37,514 nucleotides of DNA, from positions 1 through 37,514 of the forward strand of contig JAKDUK010000025.1 of assembly GCA_030457765.1 (NCBI GenBank). Reading direction: 5' to 3'. The number at the start of each line of letters is the position of its first letter. Position 1 is the first letter of the stretch. Shown in pieces: positions 17,432 through 25,232 of this stretch. Under the pieces are notes generated by a model that had not been told where the DNA came from, did not search any database, and saw only the letters and a program-made list of their open reading frames with translations. Origin of the DNA: Marinobacter sp. (GTDB lineage: Bacteria; Pseudomonadota; Gammaproteobacteria; Pseudomonadales; Oleiphilaceae). The position numbers and the translations under genes were made by a program.

Positions 17432-17728
17432 TGTCCAGGTGCCTTGCGCTCAGCGACTGTCATTGTTTTCAAACGTGGGTTTTAACATAAACCATAAGGT
17501 TCTTCTATAAATCCCGCCCATTTATAGATTATCGGTGGCCTGATAAAAAGGAATACTTTGTGTCCAAATGTACTTTTGCTTGAAACATCACGTAATTGAC
17601 CAAGGATTTCTCCGGATGCAATCAAGGCTCGGGTACAATACCATCTGTGTTCTTAGCATAGCACTTATTGACCGGCTCACTCTGCAGACCGGTTCGTGTT
17701 TTTACCTCTCAAGCATTCAAGAGGCACT
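17432..17728. promoter_or_regulatory. Divergent promoter region pilG / gshB
   Basis: These 297 bases must drive both the minus-strand pil-chp operon and the plus-strand gshB-pyr cluster. They are A+T-rich compared with the flanks. I see a TACAAT at 17634-17639 that could be a -10 for gshB, but no matching -35. A small inverted repeat, ACCGG (17671-17675) and CCGGT (17689-17693), lies in the gshB leader. AAGAGG ends a few bases before the gshB ATG. On the minus strand TATAGA-like and TTATGT-like hexamers occur near 17480-17510 without clear partners. Confidence 0.4.
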
Positions 17729-18682
17729 ATGACAGTTCGACTCGGGATCGTGATGGATCCGATTGAGGATATCCATTTCAAAAAAGACAGTTCATTGGCG
17801 ATGTTGCTGGCCGCGCAAAACCGTGGTTGGGACATCGAGTATATGGAGTTGCCAGACCTGTATATGGAAGGCAGCAGAGCCATGGCGCGCACACGCAGCC
17901 TTACGGTCCAGATGGACCCAAATAACTGGCACAGTTTTGGTGCGACGAGAGATCGCGCACTGGGCGATCTCGACGTTATTTTGATGCGTAAAGATCCGCC
18001 CGTAGACCGCGAGTTCCTGATCGCTACCTACATTCTTGAATCGGCTGAGCAGCAGGGTGCGCTGGTGGTTAATCCGGCTGCAACCCTGCGAGACTGTAAT
18101 GAGAAACTGTTTGCCACCCAGTTTGAGGATCTGACACCGCCGGTGTTGGTCAGCCGGTCAGCCAAGCGGTTTCGGGATTTCTACGCTGAGCATGGCGACG
18201 TTATAATGAAACCCGTAGACGGCATGGGCGGTCAGTCCATTTTTCGCATTAAGCAAAACGATTTCAATTTGGGCGTCATTATTGAAACCCTGACCAATTA
18301 TGGTGCACACCAGGCCATGGCCCAGAAGTATATTCCAGAGATCAGTGACGGCGACAAGCGTATACTGATGATCGAAGGCGAGGCCGTGCCTTATTCGCTT
18401 GCACGTATCCCCTCGCAGGGCGAGAACCGCGGGAATCTGGCGGCTGGCGGCCGGGGTGAAGGCCGTGAACTTACGGCTCGCGACCGTGAAATCTGCGCCC
18501 GAGTTGCCCCGGTAATAAAGAAAAAGGGCCTGATGTTTGTGGGCCTGGATGTGATTGGTGACTATCTGACCGAAATTAACGTAACCAGCCCAACCTGCGT
18601 CCGGGAATTAGACGACACCTTCGGGACAGATATTTCGGCTCTTCTGATGGACGCTGTCGAAAAGCGACTGGGCCGGGGTTAA
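17729..18682 (+). CDS. gshB: Glutathione synthetase
   Basis: This ATP-grasp ligase adds glycine to gamma-glutamylcysteine to form glutathione. The 317-residue protein begins RLGIVMDPIEDIHFKKDSS, the usual GshB start. It holds LMRKDPPVDREF (glutathione loop), KPVDGMGGQSIFR (ATP-binding glycine-rich loop) and the metal and nucleotide region GLDVIGDYLTEINVTSPT near the C-terminus. The frame is open from 17696, but the ATG at 17729 has AAGAGG upstream and matches the family start. It opens the plus-strand cluster beside the pil-chp operon, as in P. aeruginosa. Confidence 0.96.
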   Translation: MTVRLGIVMDPIEDIHFKKDSSLAMLLAAQNRGWDIEYMELPDLYMEGSRAMARTRSLTVQMDPNNWHSFGATRDRALGDLDVILMRKDPPVDREFLIATYILESAEQQGALVVNPAATLRDCNEKLFATQFEDLTPPVLVSRSAKRFRDFYAEHGDVIMKPVDGMGGQSIFRIKQNDFNLGVIIETLTNYGAHQAMAQKYIPEISDGDKRILMIEGEAVPYSLARIPSQGENRGNLAAGGRGEGRELTARDREICARVAPVIKKKGLMFVGLDVIGDYLTEINVTSPTCVRELDDTFGTDISALLMDAVEKRLGRG

Positions 18683-18727
18683 CGGGGGAATGATGGGCCA
18701 GAGCCAACGACAGGAACGAACGCAGTA

Positions 18728-19594
18728 ATGGCGGCACAGGTAAGCGACGTCGACCGGTTTTCCTTCACTCTGTTCATGGCGTTTGTGGTGCATGCAGTTG
18801 TGGTGCTGGGTATTACCTTTGCGCCTGAGTCGCCGCGCTCCTCTGCGCAAACCATGGAAATCACACTGTCGCAGTTTGATGACGAAAAGGCACCCGAAAA
18901 AGCAGACTTTCTGGCTCAGACCAGCCAGCAGGGCAGCGGCTCTGAGGACGAGCCCCGGGAAATGACCACGCCAAAGCCTTCTCAGATGAATCAGCCAGAG
19001 GTGGCCCAAGTACAGCCGGAGCCAAAGGCGCAAACTGAGCCGGTGCGCCGTCAGGAGCAGGCTGTGGTGAAAACTGAAAGTCAGTCCAGTCGGCAGGTTT
19101 CACAGCCAGAGCGGCAAGTTAAACCCGAGGAAGAGCCTTTACCGGTAAAAGAAAAGAAAAGCCTGATGGAACGCAGCCTTGAAATTGCCAGTCTCGAGGC
19201 TCGCTTTGATGCCCAACAGCAGGCTTACGCGCGCAAGCCACGGGTAATGCGGGTAACTGCTGCCTCAACACTGAAGTCCAGTAACGCCTGGTATGTGCAG
19301 AACTGGATCAGCAAGGTAACGCGGGTTGGTAATATCAACTATCCCACCGAGGCTCGTCGCGCCGGGGTGTATGGTACTTTGCGTATGCTGGTATCCATGA
19401 AAAAAGATGGCACAATCAAGGAAGTGGCTATTTTGCAGTCGTCTGGAAGCACTTTGCTCGATGACGCGGCGATTCAAATTGTAAGGATGGCTGCGCCATT
19501 TTCGCCCTTTCCAGACGAGATGCGCAAAAACGTCGACGAGCTAGAGATCATACGTACCTGGTCTTTCCAGCAGCGGGGGCTGACATCCGGATGA
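18728..19594 (+). CDS. TonB-family energy transducer (TonB3-like)
   Basis: TonB proteins carry proton-motive energy from ExbB/ExbD to outer-membrane receptors. This 288-residue protein has one N-terminal membrane helix (11-31), a Gln/Glu/Pro-rich periplasmic spacer (about 60-150) and a C-terminal TonB domain, with YVQNWISKVTRVGNINYP and SSGSTLLDDAAIQIVR. The position between gshB and yqgE matches P. aeruginosa tonB3, which has been tied to twitching motility. That link is by synteny only. No exbB or exbD is nearby. It ends in a four-base ATGA overlap with yqgE. Confidence 0.88.
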   Translation: MAAQVSDVDRFSFTLFMAFVVHAVVVLGITFAPESPRSSAQTMEITLSQFDDEKAPEKADFLAQTSQQGSGSEDEPREMTTPKPSQMNQPEVAQVQPEPKAQTEPVRRQEQAVVKTESQSSRQVSQPERQVKPEEEPLPVKEKKSLMERSLEIASLEARFDAQQQAYARKPRVMRVTAASTLKSSNAWYVQNWISKVTRVGNINYPTEARRAGVYGTLRMLVSMKKDGTIKEVAILQSSGSTLLDDAAIQIVRMAAPFSPFPDEMRKNVDELEIIRTWSFQQRGLTSG

Positions 19595-20157
19595 CGGCAT
19601 CGAAACACTCTCCTCACAGTCTTAGGCATCATTTTCTGGTGGCCTCGCCCTATCTGGCAGACCCCCGGTTTCACGGTGCAGTTATTTATCTCTGCGAACA
19701 CTCAGAAGAGGGTGCTCTTGGGTTGACGGTCAATCAGCCGCTGGACATTCACCTTGGGGAAATTCTAGAGCAGCTCGATCTCCAGGGCGGTGAGCTGGAT
19801 TTGCCCGTGTTCAGTGGCGGCCCTGTTGACCAGGAGCGTGGCTTTGTTCTGCATGCTCCCGGCGCTGATTGGCAGAACACCGCCAAGGTTGCCGAAGATG
19901 TAATGCTGACCACCTCCCGTGACATCCTTGCTGGTATTGGCCATAACGAAGGCCCGGAAGAGTTTTTGATGGCTTTGGGATACTCCGGTTGGGGCGAAGG
20001 GCAGCTAGAAGAGGAACTGGGCAGTAATGCCTGGTTAACCTGCCCAGCCACCACCGATATTTTATTCAGAACGCCTTGGGCCGATCGTTACAAGGCCGCC
20101 CTGACACTCATTGGAATTGATCTTACCCAGCTCAGCGAAACGGTGGGTCATGCCTAA
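19591..20157 (+). CDS. yqgE: YqgE/AlgH family protein (UPF0301)
   Basis: This 188-residue soluble protein belongs to the UPF0301 family, called AlgH in pseudomonads; the biochemical role is unresolved. Family marks are HHFLVASPYLADPRFHGAVIY near the start, HSEEGALGLTVNQP, FSGGPVDQERGFVLH and LGYSGWGEGQLEEEL. Its start overlaps the tonB stop by four bases and its end overlaps ruvX by eight, so the three genes are probably cotranslated. yqgE and ruvX are neighbours in many Proteobacteria. Confidence 0.93.
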   Translation: MTASKHSPHSLRHHFLVASPYLADPRFHGAVIYLCEHSEEGALGLTVNQPLDIHLGEILEQLDLQGGELDLPVFSGGPVDQERGFVLHAPGADWQNTAKVAEDVMLTTSRDILAGIGHNEGPEEFLMALGYSGWGEGQLEEELGSNAWLTCPATTDILFRTPWADRYKAALTLIGIDLTQLSETVGHA

Positions 20158-20581
20158 AACTGGCCGCCGTAGTCTTCTGGCCTTTGATTTTGGCCTGCGC
20201 CGCATTGGTGTGGCTACCGGCCAGGAAATGCTTGGCACGGGCCGGCCTCTGGCCATGATTTCGGCCAACAACGGAACGCCGGACTGGGAGCAGCTCGAGA
20301 AGATACTGGCACAATGGCAGCCAGATCTGGTGCTGGTAGGCTTGCCCCTGAATATGGATGACAGCGAAAGCGACATGTGTGGCCGTGCTCGTAAATTTGG
20401 TAAGCGTCTGCATGGTCGTTTTCATGTGCCCATAGAAATGGTGGATGAACGCCTGACCAGCTACGAGGCCAAGGGCGATGTAATGGCTGCCGGCGGCAGC
20501 CGGGATTTTGGTCGCCACGGCGTGGATGACAGAGCGGCGGTGCTAATACTGGAAACCTGGTGTCGGCTGCAAACAGAATAA
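20150..20581 (+). CDS. ruvX: RuvX/YqgF RNase H-fold nuclease
   Basis: RuvX/YqgF is an RNase H-like nuclease implicated in 16S rRNA 5' maturation and, in some bacteria, Holliday-junction resolution. The 143-residue protein carries the acidic motifs FDFGLRRIGVATG (Asp13), VDERLTSYEA and VDDRAAVLIL, which contribute the metal-binding carboxylates. The frame opens at 20111, but the ATG at 20150 fits the usual start and overlaps the yqgE stop by eight bases. Confidence 0.93.
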   Translation: MPKTGRRSLLAFDFGLRRIGVATGQEMLGTGRPLAMISANNGTPDWEQLEKILAQWQPDLVLVGLPLNMDDSESDMCGRARKFGKRLHGRFHVPIEMVDERLTSYEAKGDVMAAGGSRDFGRHGVDDRAAVLILETWCRLQTE

Positions 20582-20596
20582 AAAAGTGAGGATGTA

Positions 20597-21106
20597 ATGA
20601 GCGCATTGCTTGGTATAGACCAGCTGCTTGATGAACTGGAAAACGGACTGCGTAGCCTGCTTGCACAGCGTGGCATTGCGTCGCCGGTACTGATAGGTAT
20701 TCGAACGGGTGGCATTTGGGTGGCGGATATCCTTGGCAAGCGATTGGGTATTGAGGAGCCGTTTGGTGAGCTTGATATCTCTTTTTATCGGGATGACTTT
20801 AGCCGGATTGGCCTGAACCCCAAAGTGACACCCTCGAGGCTGCCTTTTGACACCGAAGGCCGGGATATTATCCTGATTGACGATGTCATCATGAGTGGCC
20901 GTACCATACGTGCCGCAATGAATGAATTGTTCGATTATGGCCGTCCAGCCAGTATCATACTCGGCACTTTGATCGATTTGGGCGCCCGCGAGCTGCCCAT
21001 TCAGCCCGATGTGGCAGGGCAGTCCTTAGTGCTTAATGCACAGCAACGCGTAAAACTCCGTGGCCCTGACCCGCTCCGTATTGAACTCCAGGAAGCCGGA
21101 CAGTAA
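20597..21106 (+). CDS. pyrR: Pyrimidine regulatory protein PyrR / uracil phosphoribosyltransferase
   Basis: PyrR-type proteins bind UMP/UTP and may have uracil phosphoribosyltransferase activity. The 169-residue protein has the PRPP-binding loop [13 protein letters not shown] (91-103), an [12 protein letters not shown] motif and a basic segment ([11 protein letters not shown]) near the end. TGAGGATGTA precedes the ATG. It is 15 bases after ruvX and 31 before pyrB. In Gram-positive bacteria PyrR acts by mRNA attenuation; no attenuator is visible in the 31-base gap to pyrB, so control here may differ. Confidence 0.94.
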   Translation: MSALLGIDQLLDELENGLRSLLAQRGIASPVLIGIRTGGIWVADILGKRLGIEEPFGELDISFYRDDFSRIGLNPKVTPSRLPFDTEGRDIILIDDVIMSGRTIRAAMNELFDYGRPASIILGTLIDLGARELPIQPDVAGQSLVLNAQQRVKLRGPDPLRIELQEAGQ

Positions 21107-21137
21107 GTAAACTTTTGCACCCGACAATAGGCAAATC

Positions 21138-22160
21138 ATGACCGCAAACGCAGCTTCTCCCAATCATTTGCAGCTAACCCGGGAAGGCCAGTTGCGGCAT
21201 TTTCTGACTCTCGATGGCCTGGGCAGGGAGCTGCTGACCGATATTCTTGATACCGCAGATTCCTTCATCGAGGTGGGCGAGCGAACCATCAAAAAAGTAC
21301 CTCTGCTAAGAGGACGTACGGTGGTTAACCTGTTTTTTGAACCCAGCACTCGCACACGTAGCACGTTTGAGCTTGCAGCCAAACGGCTCTCTGCGGATGT
21401 GCTTAACCTGGATATAAACACCTCGGCCACCTCCAAAGGAGAGTCTCTATCAGACACCCTCCTGAATCTGGAAGCCATGGCCAGCGATATGTTTGTGGTG
21501 CGCCATGCTCAAAGTGGTGCGCCGCATTTTATTGCGCAAAGCGTGACCCCCGGGGTTGCCATTATTAACGCTGGTGACGGCCGCCATGCGCACCCTACTC
21601 AAGCGATGCTGGATATGCTCACTATTCGTCAACACAAAGGCGGATTTGAGGGTCTTAAGGTGGCTATTGTGGGCGATATCCTGCATTCACGGGTGGCCCG
21701 CTCCCAGATCCGAGCCTTGAATGAACTGGGTGCCGAGCAGGTGCGGGTGGTCGCACCGGGGACGCTCTTGCCACGTGATGTAGAAAGCCTCGGCTGCACC
21801 GTAGAATACGATATGGCTAAAGGCATGAAAGGCGTGGATGTGGTAATCATGCTGCGCCTGCAAAATGAGCGCATGGAGGGCGCTCTGCTGCCGAGTGAGC
21901 GTGAGTTTTATCGGCTTTACGGGTTGAGCCAGGAGAAGCTGGCATTGGCGCACCCGGACTGTATTGTGATGCACCCAGGCCCGATTAATCGTGGCGTAGA
22001 AATAGAATCTGCTGTGGCCGATGGCCCGCAATCGGTCATTCTGAATCAGGTGACCAATGGCATTGCCATACGCATGGCCGTGATGTCCATGGCTATGGGT
22101 GGGCAGTTGGCAGAGCGTCAGAAAAAGATGAGTAAACTGACCGAACGAGGCCTGGTATGA
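21138..22160 (+). CDS. pyrB: Aspartate carbamoyltransferase catalytic subunit
   Basis: PyrB joins carbamoyl phosphate and aspartate to form carbamoyl aspartate, the committed step of pyrimidine synthesis. The 340-residue protein has the carbamoyl-phosphate loop [14 protein letters not shown] (68-80) and [15 protein letters not shown], with the aspartate-binding RLQNERM region and [11 protein letters not shown] near the C-terminus. A short N-terminal extension (about residues 1-17) is typical of the pseudomonad class, where PyrB assembles with an inactive dihydroorotase. The ATG of the next gene overlaps its stop (ATGA). No pyrI regulatory subunit is present. Confidence 0.96.
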   Translation: MTANAASPNHLQLTREGQLRHFLTLDGLGRELLTDILDTADSFIEVGERTIKKVPLLRGRTVVNLFFEPSTRTRSTFELAAKRLSADVLNLDINTSATSKGESLSDTLLNLEAMASDMFVVRHAQSGAPHFIAQSVTPGVAIINAGDGRHAHPTQAMLDMLTIRQHKGGFEGLKVAIVGDILHSRVARSQIRALNELGAEQVRVVAPGTLLPRDVESLGCTVEYDMAKGMKGVDVVIMLRLQNERMEGALLPSEREFYRLYGLSQEKLALAHPDCIVMHPGPINRGVEIESAVADGPQSVILNQVTNGIAIRMAVMSMAMGGQLAERQKKMSKLTERGLV

Positions 22161-23464
22161 GTGACAACGAACGATCCTCCGACGTCAGTCTGAAAATTAT
22201 GGGCGGCCGCCTGTTAGGCAGCCATAGTGGTGACTCAGCCAACCGGGCGCTGCTGGTCCGTAACGGTCGTATTGCTGCGACAGGCGAGGCCGCAGAAAAA
22301 GCCACTGCCAAGCAAACATTTGATGCCAAAAATTGTGTGATTGCCCCGGGTTTTGTCGATCTGTATTGCAACCTGCGGGAACCGGGTAATGCTCTGAAGG
22401 GTAATATTGCGTCAGAAACCCGGGCTGCCGCCCGGGGCGGCTTTACGACAGTTTGCGTGTCTCCGGAAACGTCACCGGTTAATGATTCCCGAGCTGTTAC
22501 CCAACTGGTTCGGGACGGCGCAGCGGCAAATTCGCCTATCCGGGTACTGCCGGTGGGTGCGGTGACCCGTGGCCTGGATGGCGAGATGCTTAGCGATATG
22601 GAAGGGCTTACTGCCGCCGGCTGTATCGCCATGGGCAATGGCTCCCGTGGGGTACGCAGTGCGCGAGTGTTGCGACGTTGCATGGCCTATGCCCAAACAT
22701 TCGGGTTAACCGTTATGCTGCGCCCGGAAAATCAGTCCCTGGCAGCAGATGGCTACGCCCATGACGGTTTGGTAACAACGCGCCTGGGTCTGCTGGGAAT
22801 CCCCGAGGTAGCAGAAACCACATCGGTCATGGAAATGCTATTGCTGGCGGAAGAAACCGGCGTGCGATTGCATCTGAGCCAGCTTTCCTGCGGTCGCAGT
22901 GTTGAAATGATTGCCGATGCTCGCCGACGGGGCATTGCTGTAACGGCAGACGTTGCTATGCACCAGTTGGTATTTACCGAAGACGCACTGTCAGGCTTTG
23001 ATAGCCGTTTTCATTTACGTCCGCCCCTGCGGTCGGAAGCCGATCGCAGGGCCTTGGTTGCCGGTGTTCGTGATGGCGTGATTGATGCCATCGTAAGCCA
23101 GCACCTGCCTCACGAAACGGCGGCTAAGCAGGCACCTTTGCCCGACACCGAGCCAGGTCTTTCCAGCATAGAAAGTGTACTTTCACTGGGTCTTGGGTTG
23201 GTGCGCCGGGGTGAGTTAACGCTTGCTGAGCTGACTCGCGGGCTTACGACGGGCCCGGCTTCGGTAATCGGGCGATCCGCTTCGATTGGCAAAGACGATA
23301 TCGCCGATTTGTGTGTGTTTGATCCTGATGCGAGTTGGGTGGCAGGCAGTCAGTCTCTGATTTCTGCGGGCCATCACGCCCCTGTGCTGGGGCAGCCTTT
23401 GCCTGGTGTAGTGCGACTTACATTGGTCGAGGGTAGAGAAGCCTGGGCCAGCCCCGAAGCTTAA
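22157..23464 (+). CDS. pyrC': Non-catalytic dihydroorotase homologue (PyrC')
   Basis: The 435-residue protein has the dihydroorotase amidohydrolase fold but lacks its metal site. Where active enzymes read HxH in DLHVHLREPG, this one reads [10 protein letters not shown], with Tyr70 and Asn72 replacing both histidines. Where they have Asp in TDHAPH, it has Gln315 (SQHLPH). Such pseudo-enzymes (also called PyrX) stabilise the PyrB dodecamer in pseudomonads. The four-base overlap with pyrB fits a fixed stoichiometry. A working dihydroorotase should be encoded elsewhere. Automatic tools usually label this dihydroorotase, which would be misleading. Confidence 0.92.
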   Translation: MSDNERSSDVSLKIMGGRLLGSHSGDSANRALLVRNGRIAATGEAAEKATAKQTFDAKNCVIAPGFVDLYCNLREPGNALKGNIASETRAAARGGFTTVCVSPETSPVNDSRAVTQLVRDGAAANSPIRVLPVGAVTRGLDGEMLSDMEGLTAAGCIAMGNGSRGVRSARVLRRCMAYAQTFGLTVMLRPENQSLAADGYAHDGLVTTRLGLLGIPEVAETTSVMEMLLLAEETGVRLHLSQLSCGRSVEMIADARRRGIAVTADVAMHQLVFTEDALSGFDSRFHLRPPLRSEADRRALVAGVRDGVIDAIVSQHLPHETAAKQAPLPDTEPGLSSIESVLSLGLGLVRRGELTLAELTRGLTTGPASVIGRSASIGKDDIADLCVFDPDASWVAGSQSLISAGHHAPVLGQPLPGVVRLTLVEGREAWASPEA

Positions 23465-23667
23465 ACGCCGGTAAAATGCGGCAGAGGTACGCCAATCTCT
23501 GTCGACACCATCACATAATTCCCTATTTTGCTTAAAAACGCTTGAAGCAGGGCACCTGTGCCAACGTATTCTTGTGTTTGCTGGCATACCGTTGGCATAA
23601 CAATATGTGGCCCGGCAGATAAAACAAGCAGCGCGAGGCCAAACAACAAAAATTCAGGAGTCATCCC
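23465..23667 (+). promoter_or_regulatory. Leader of the solute-binding gene with TGGCATA repeats and a sigma-54-like element
   Basis: These 203 bases hold no credible gene. TGGCATA occurs twice, at 23582-23588 and 23593-23599, one helical turn apart, and an inverted TGCCA lies upstream near 23560. The stretch TGGCATACCGTTGGC at 23582-23596 also has GG and GC ten bases apart, the minimal -24/-12 sigma-54 arrangement, though TGGC replaces the usual TTGC. Either an operator or a sigma-54 promoter is possible. AGGAG seven bases before the GTG at 23668 is a strong ribosome binding site. Confidence 0.35.
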
Positions 23668-24717
23668 GTGAAACCAGTAACCTTCCCGCAGCGGGTAGCG
23701 TTGGCTGCCGCCCTGTGCGCCAGCCTTGCACTCCCTTCACTGGGACAGGCCCAGACAAACACAGAACCCACCGACGAACTTCTGGAACGTCGTTTTTGCG
23801 TGTTTGACCCGGTTGGGGCCAACGGACCGCTGTTTGCAATCACCAAAACCTTTCAGCCTGTTGCTCTTAAAAATGGCATAAAGCTTAATATGAGCGCCTA
23901 CACTGATGAAAAGGTCGCCGCTGAAGACTTTAAGGCGGGTCAGTGTGATGCGGTCTTGCTCACCGGTACTCGTGCCCGCGAGTTCAACAAGTTTACCGGT
24001 AGCCTTGAAGCCATGGGCGCCGTGCCTGGTGAAGAAGAAATGCGCCTGCTCTACAACACTCTCAGCCAGCCAAACGCTCGCCCACTGCTGATAGATGGCC
24101 CTTACGAGGTCGCTGGTGTATTCCCGGCGGGAGCGATATATCTGCATACCCGTGATCGCAGTATTGATTCTGTTCAGAAACTTCAGGGTAAACGTATTGC
24201 GACCCTTGATTACGATCAGGCATCGGTTCGTATGGTTCGCCATGTGGGCGCATCGGTGGTCGGCTCAAACTCTGCCAACTTTGCCGGAAAATTCAACAAT
24301 GGCAGTGTCGACCTTGCCTACGCACCGGCCGTGGCCTACACGCCGCTGGAGTTGTACAAAGGCGTTCAGCCTAATGGTGCCGTGCTCAAGTATGCTCTGG
24401 CGTACATGAACTTCCAGGTCATTATCCATCGCGATCGTTTTCCAGAGTCTGCAGGTCAAATGGTGCGCGATGAGGCGATTAAACGCCTCGATGAAGCCTA
24501 CGACATTATCGCGCAAGCAGAAGCGGAAGTGCCCGAAGGTGTTTGGATGACTCTGCCGCAAGAAGACACGGCTGAGTACGATAAAATGTTGCGTAAAGTG
24601 CGACTGTCACTTCTCGAAGACGAAGTGTACGACGAGCGCGCAATAAAACTTATGAAAGCTATTCGCTGTCGTGTAGATGCTTCGCGCTCCGAGTGTGCTT
24701 CTGTAGCCGGCAATTGA
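23668..24717 (+). CDS. Periplasmic TRAP-like solute-binding protein (putative, DUF6091-type)
   Basis: This 349-residue exported protein has a signal peptide with likely cleavage after the Gln-Ala at 27-28. The mature part looks like a DctP-type solute receptor: FCVFDPVGANGPLF and FKAGQCDAVLLTG in the first lobe, VQKLQGKRIATLDYDQASVRM at the hinge, then FNNGSVDLAYAPAVAY. Four cysteines (44, 93, 334, 343) could form two periplasmic disulfides. I recall this type being catalogued as a putative solute-binding family, DUF6091, but cannot check it. The start is GTG with AGGAG upstream. It probably feeds the fused TRAP permease at 26370. The ligand cannot be read from the sequence. Confidence 0.75.
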   Translation: MKPVTFPQRVALAAALCASLALPSLGQAQTNTEPTDELLERRFCVFDPVGANGPLFAITKTFQPVALKNGIKLNMSAYTDEKVAAEDFKAGQCDAVLLTGTRAREFNKFTGSLEAMGAVPGEEEMRLLYNTLSQPNARPLLIDGPYEVAGVFPAGAIYLHTRDRSIDSVQKLQGKRIATLDYDQASVRMVRHVGASVVGSNSANFAGKFNNGSVDLAYAPAVAYTPLELYKGVQPNGAVLKYALAYMNFQVIIHRDRFPESAGQMVRDEAIKRLDEAYDIIAQAEAEVPEGVWMTLPQEDTAEYDKMLRKVRLSLLEDEVYDERAIKLMKAIRCRVDASRSECASVAGN

Positions 24718-24732
24718 TAACGCCCCAGGCCA

Positions 24733-24769
24733 TGAAAAGACCCGTCTATAAAAGCAGGCGGTCTTTTCA
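24733..24769. terminator. Hairpin between solute-binding gene and HU gene
   Basis: A perfect ten-base inverted repeat, TGAAAAGACC (24733-24742) and GGTCTTTTCA (24760-24769), encloses a 17-base loop. It sits between two convergent genes, 16 bases past the solute-binding stop and 40 bases past the HU stop. A and T runs are inside the stem, so it could end transcription from either side, but no long U-tract follows it. Confidence 0.55.
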
Positions 24770-24808
24770 GGTTTGAGGGGTTTATGTGACAAATCAGGTG
24801 CGCCGTGT

Positions 24809-25081
24809 CTAGCGAAAGGTGTCTTTGAGCGCTTTACCCGCTTTGAAACCCACGGTTTTACTGGCGGGAATGCGAATGGAAGCTCCGGTTTGCGGGTTTC
24901 TGCCATTCCGCGCTTCGCGGGCGCGAACAGAAAAGGTGCCAAAACCGATTAGGGTGGTGTCTTCGCCCCGCGCCGCAGCAGCCGATATCTGGTCGGTAAT
25001 GGCAGTAATCACTTCGTTTGATTTTTCGCGGGTGAGGCCGGTGCGTTCGGCGATAGCTGCCGCGAGTTCAGGTTTGCGCAT
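24809..25081 (-). CDS. HU-family DNA-binding protein
   Basis: HU bends and compacts DNA as a dimer. The 90-residue protein matches the family from end to end: RKPELAAAIAERTGLTREKS at the start, the hydrophobic core LIGFGTFSVR, and the DNA-binding arm with ARNGRNPQTGASIRIPAS, followed by VGFKAGKALKD. The frame is open for 17 more codons, but AAGGAATACTCA before the ATG at 25081 and the family start fix it. A good sigma-70 promoter lies upstream. It is oriented against the TRAP genes on both sides. It is likely one of several HU paralogues, so no symbol is assigned. Confidence 0.94.
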   Translation of the reverse strand: MRKPELAAAIAERTGLTREKSNEVITAITDQISAAAARGEDTTLIGFGTFSVRAREARNGRNPQTGASIRIPASKTVGFKAGKALKDTFR

Positions 25082-25143
25082 TGAGTATTCCTTTTTGTTT
25101 TTGTCATCGTAGCCGAGCCCTGACTGGCACACGGTTGCCTAAA

Positions 25144-25172
25144 TTTATAGTGGCTAGCGGTGCTTTGTGCAA
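25144..25172 (-). promoter_or_regulatory. Sigma-70 promoter of the HU gene
   Basis: On the minus strand TTGCAC (25172-25167) and TATAAA (25149-25144) are separated by exactly 17 bases. The predicted start near 25137 gives a leader of about 55 bases before the HU ATG. The rest of the 25082-25232 divergent gap must also hold the promoter for the lipoprotein gene, for which I see no clear hexamers. Confidence 0.65.
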
Positions 25173-25232
25173 ACTCGGGGCAGCACAATGCAAACCATAA
25201 AAACAATACAAAACGTTAGAAGGCGCAGAAAA

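Noticed and set aside
23461..23664. Minus-strand 67-codon frame with a hydrophobic start, between pyrC' and the solute-binding gene
   Set aside because: It looks like a small membrane protein at first, but its start codon sits in the ribosome binding region of the next gene, no Shine-Dalgarno sequence precedes it, and its end overlaps the pyrC' stop.
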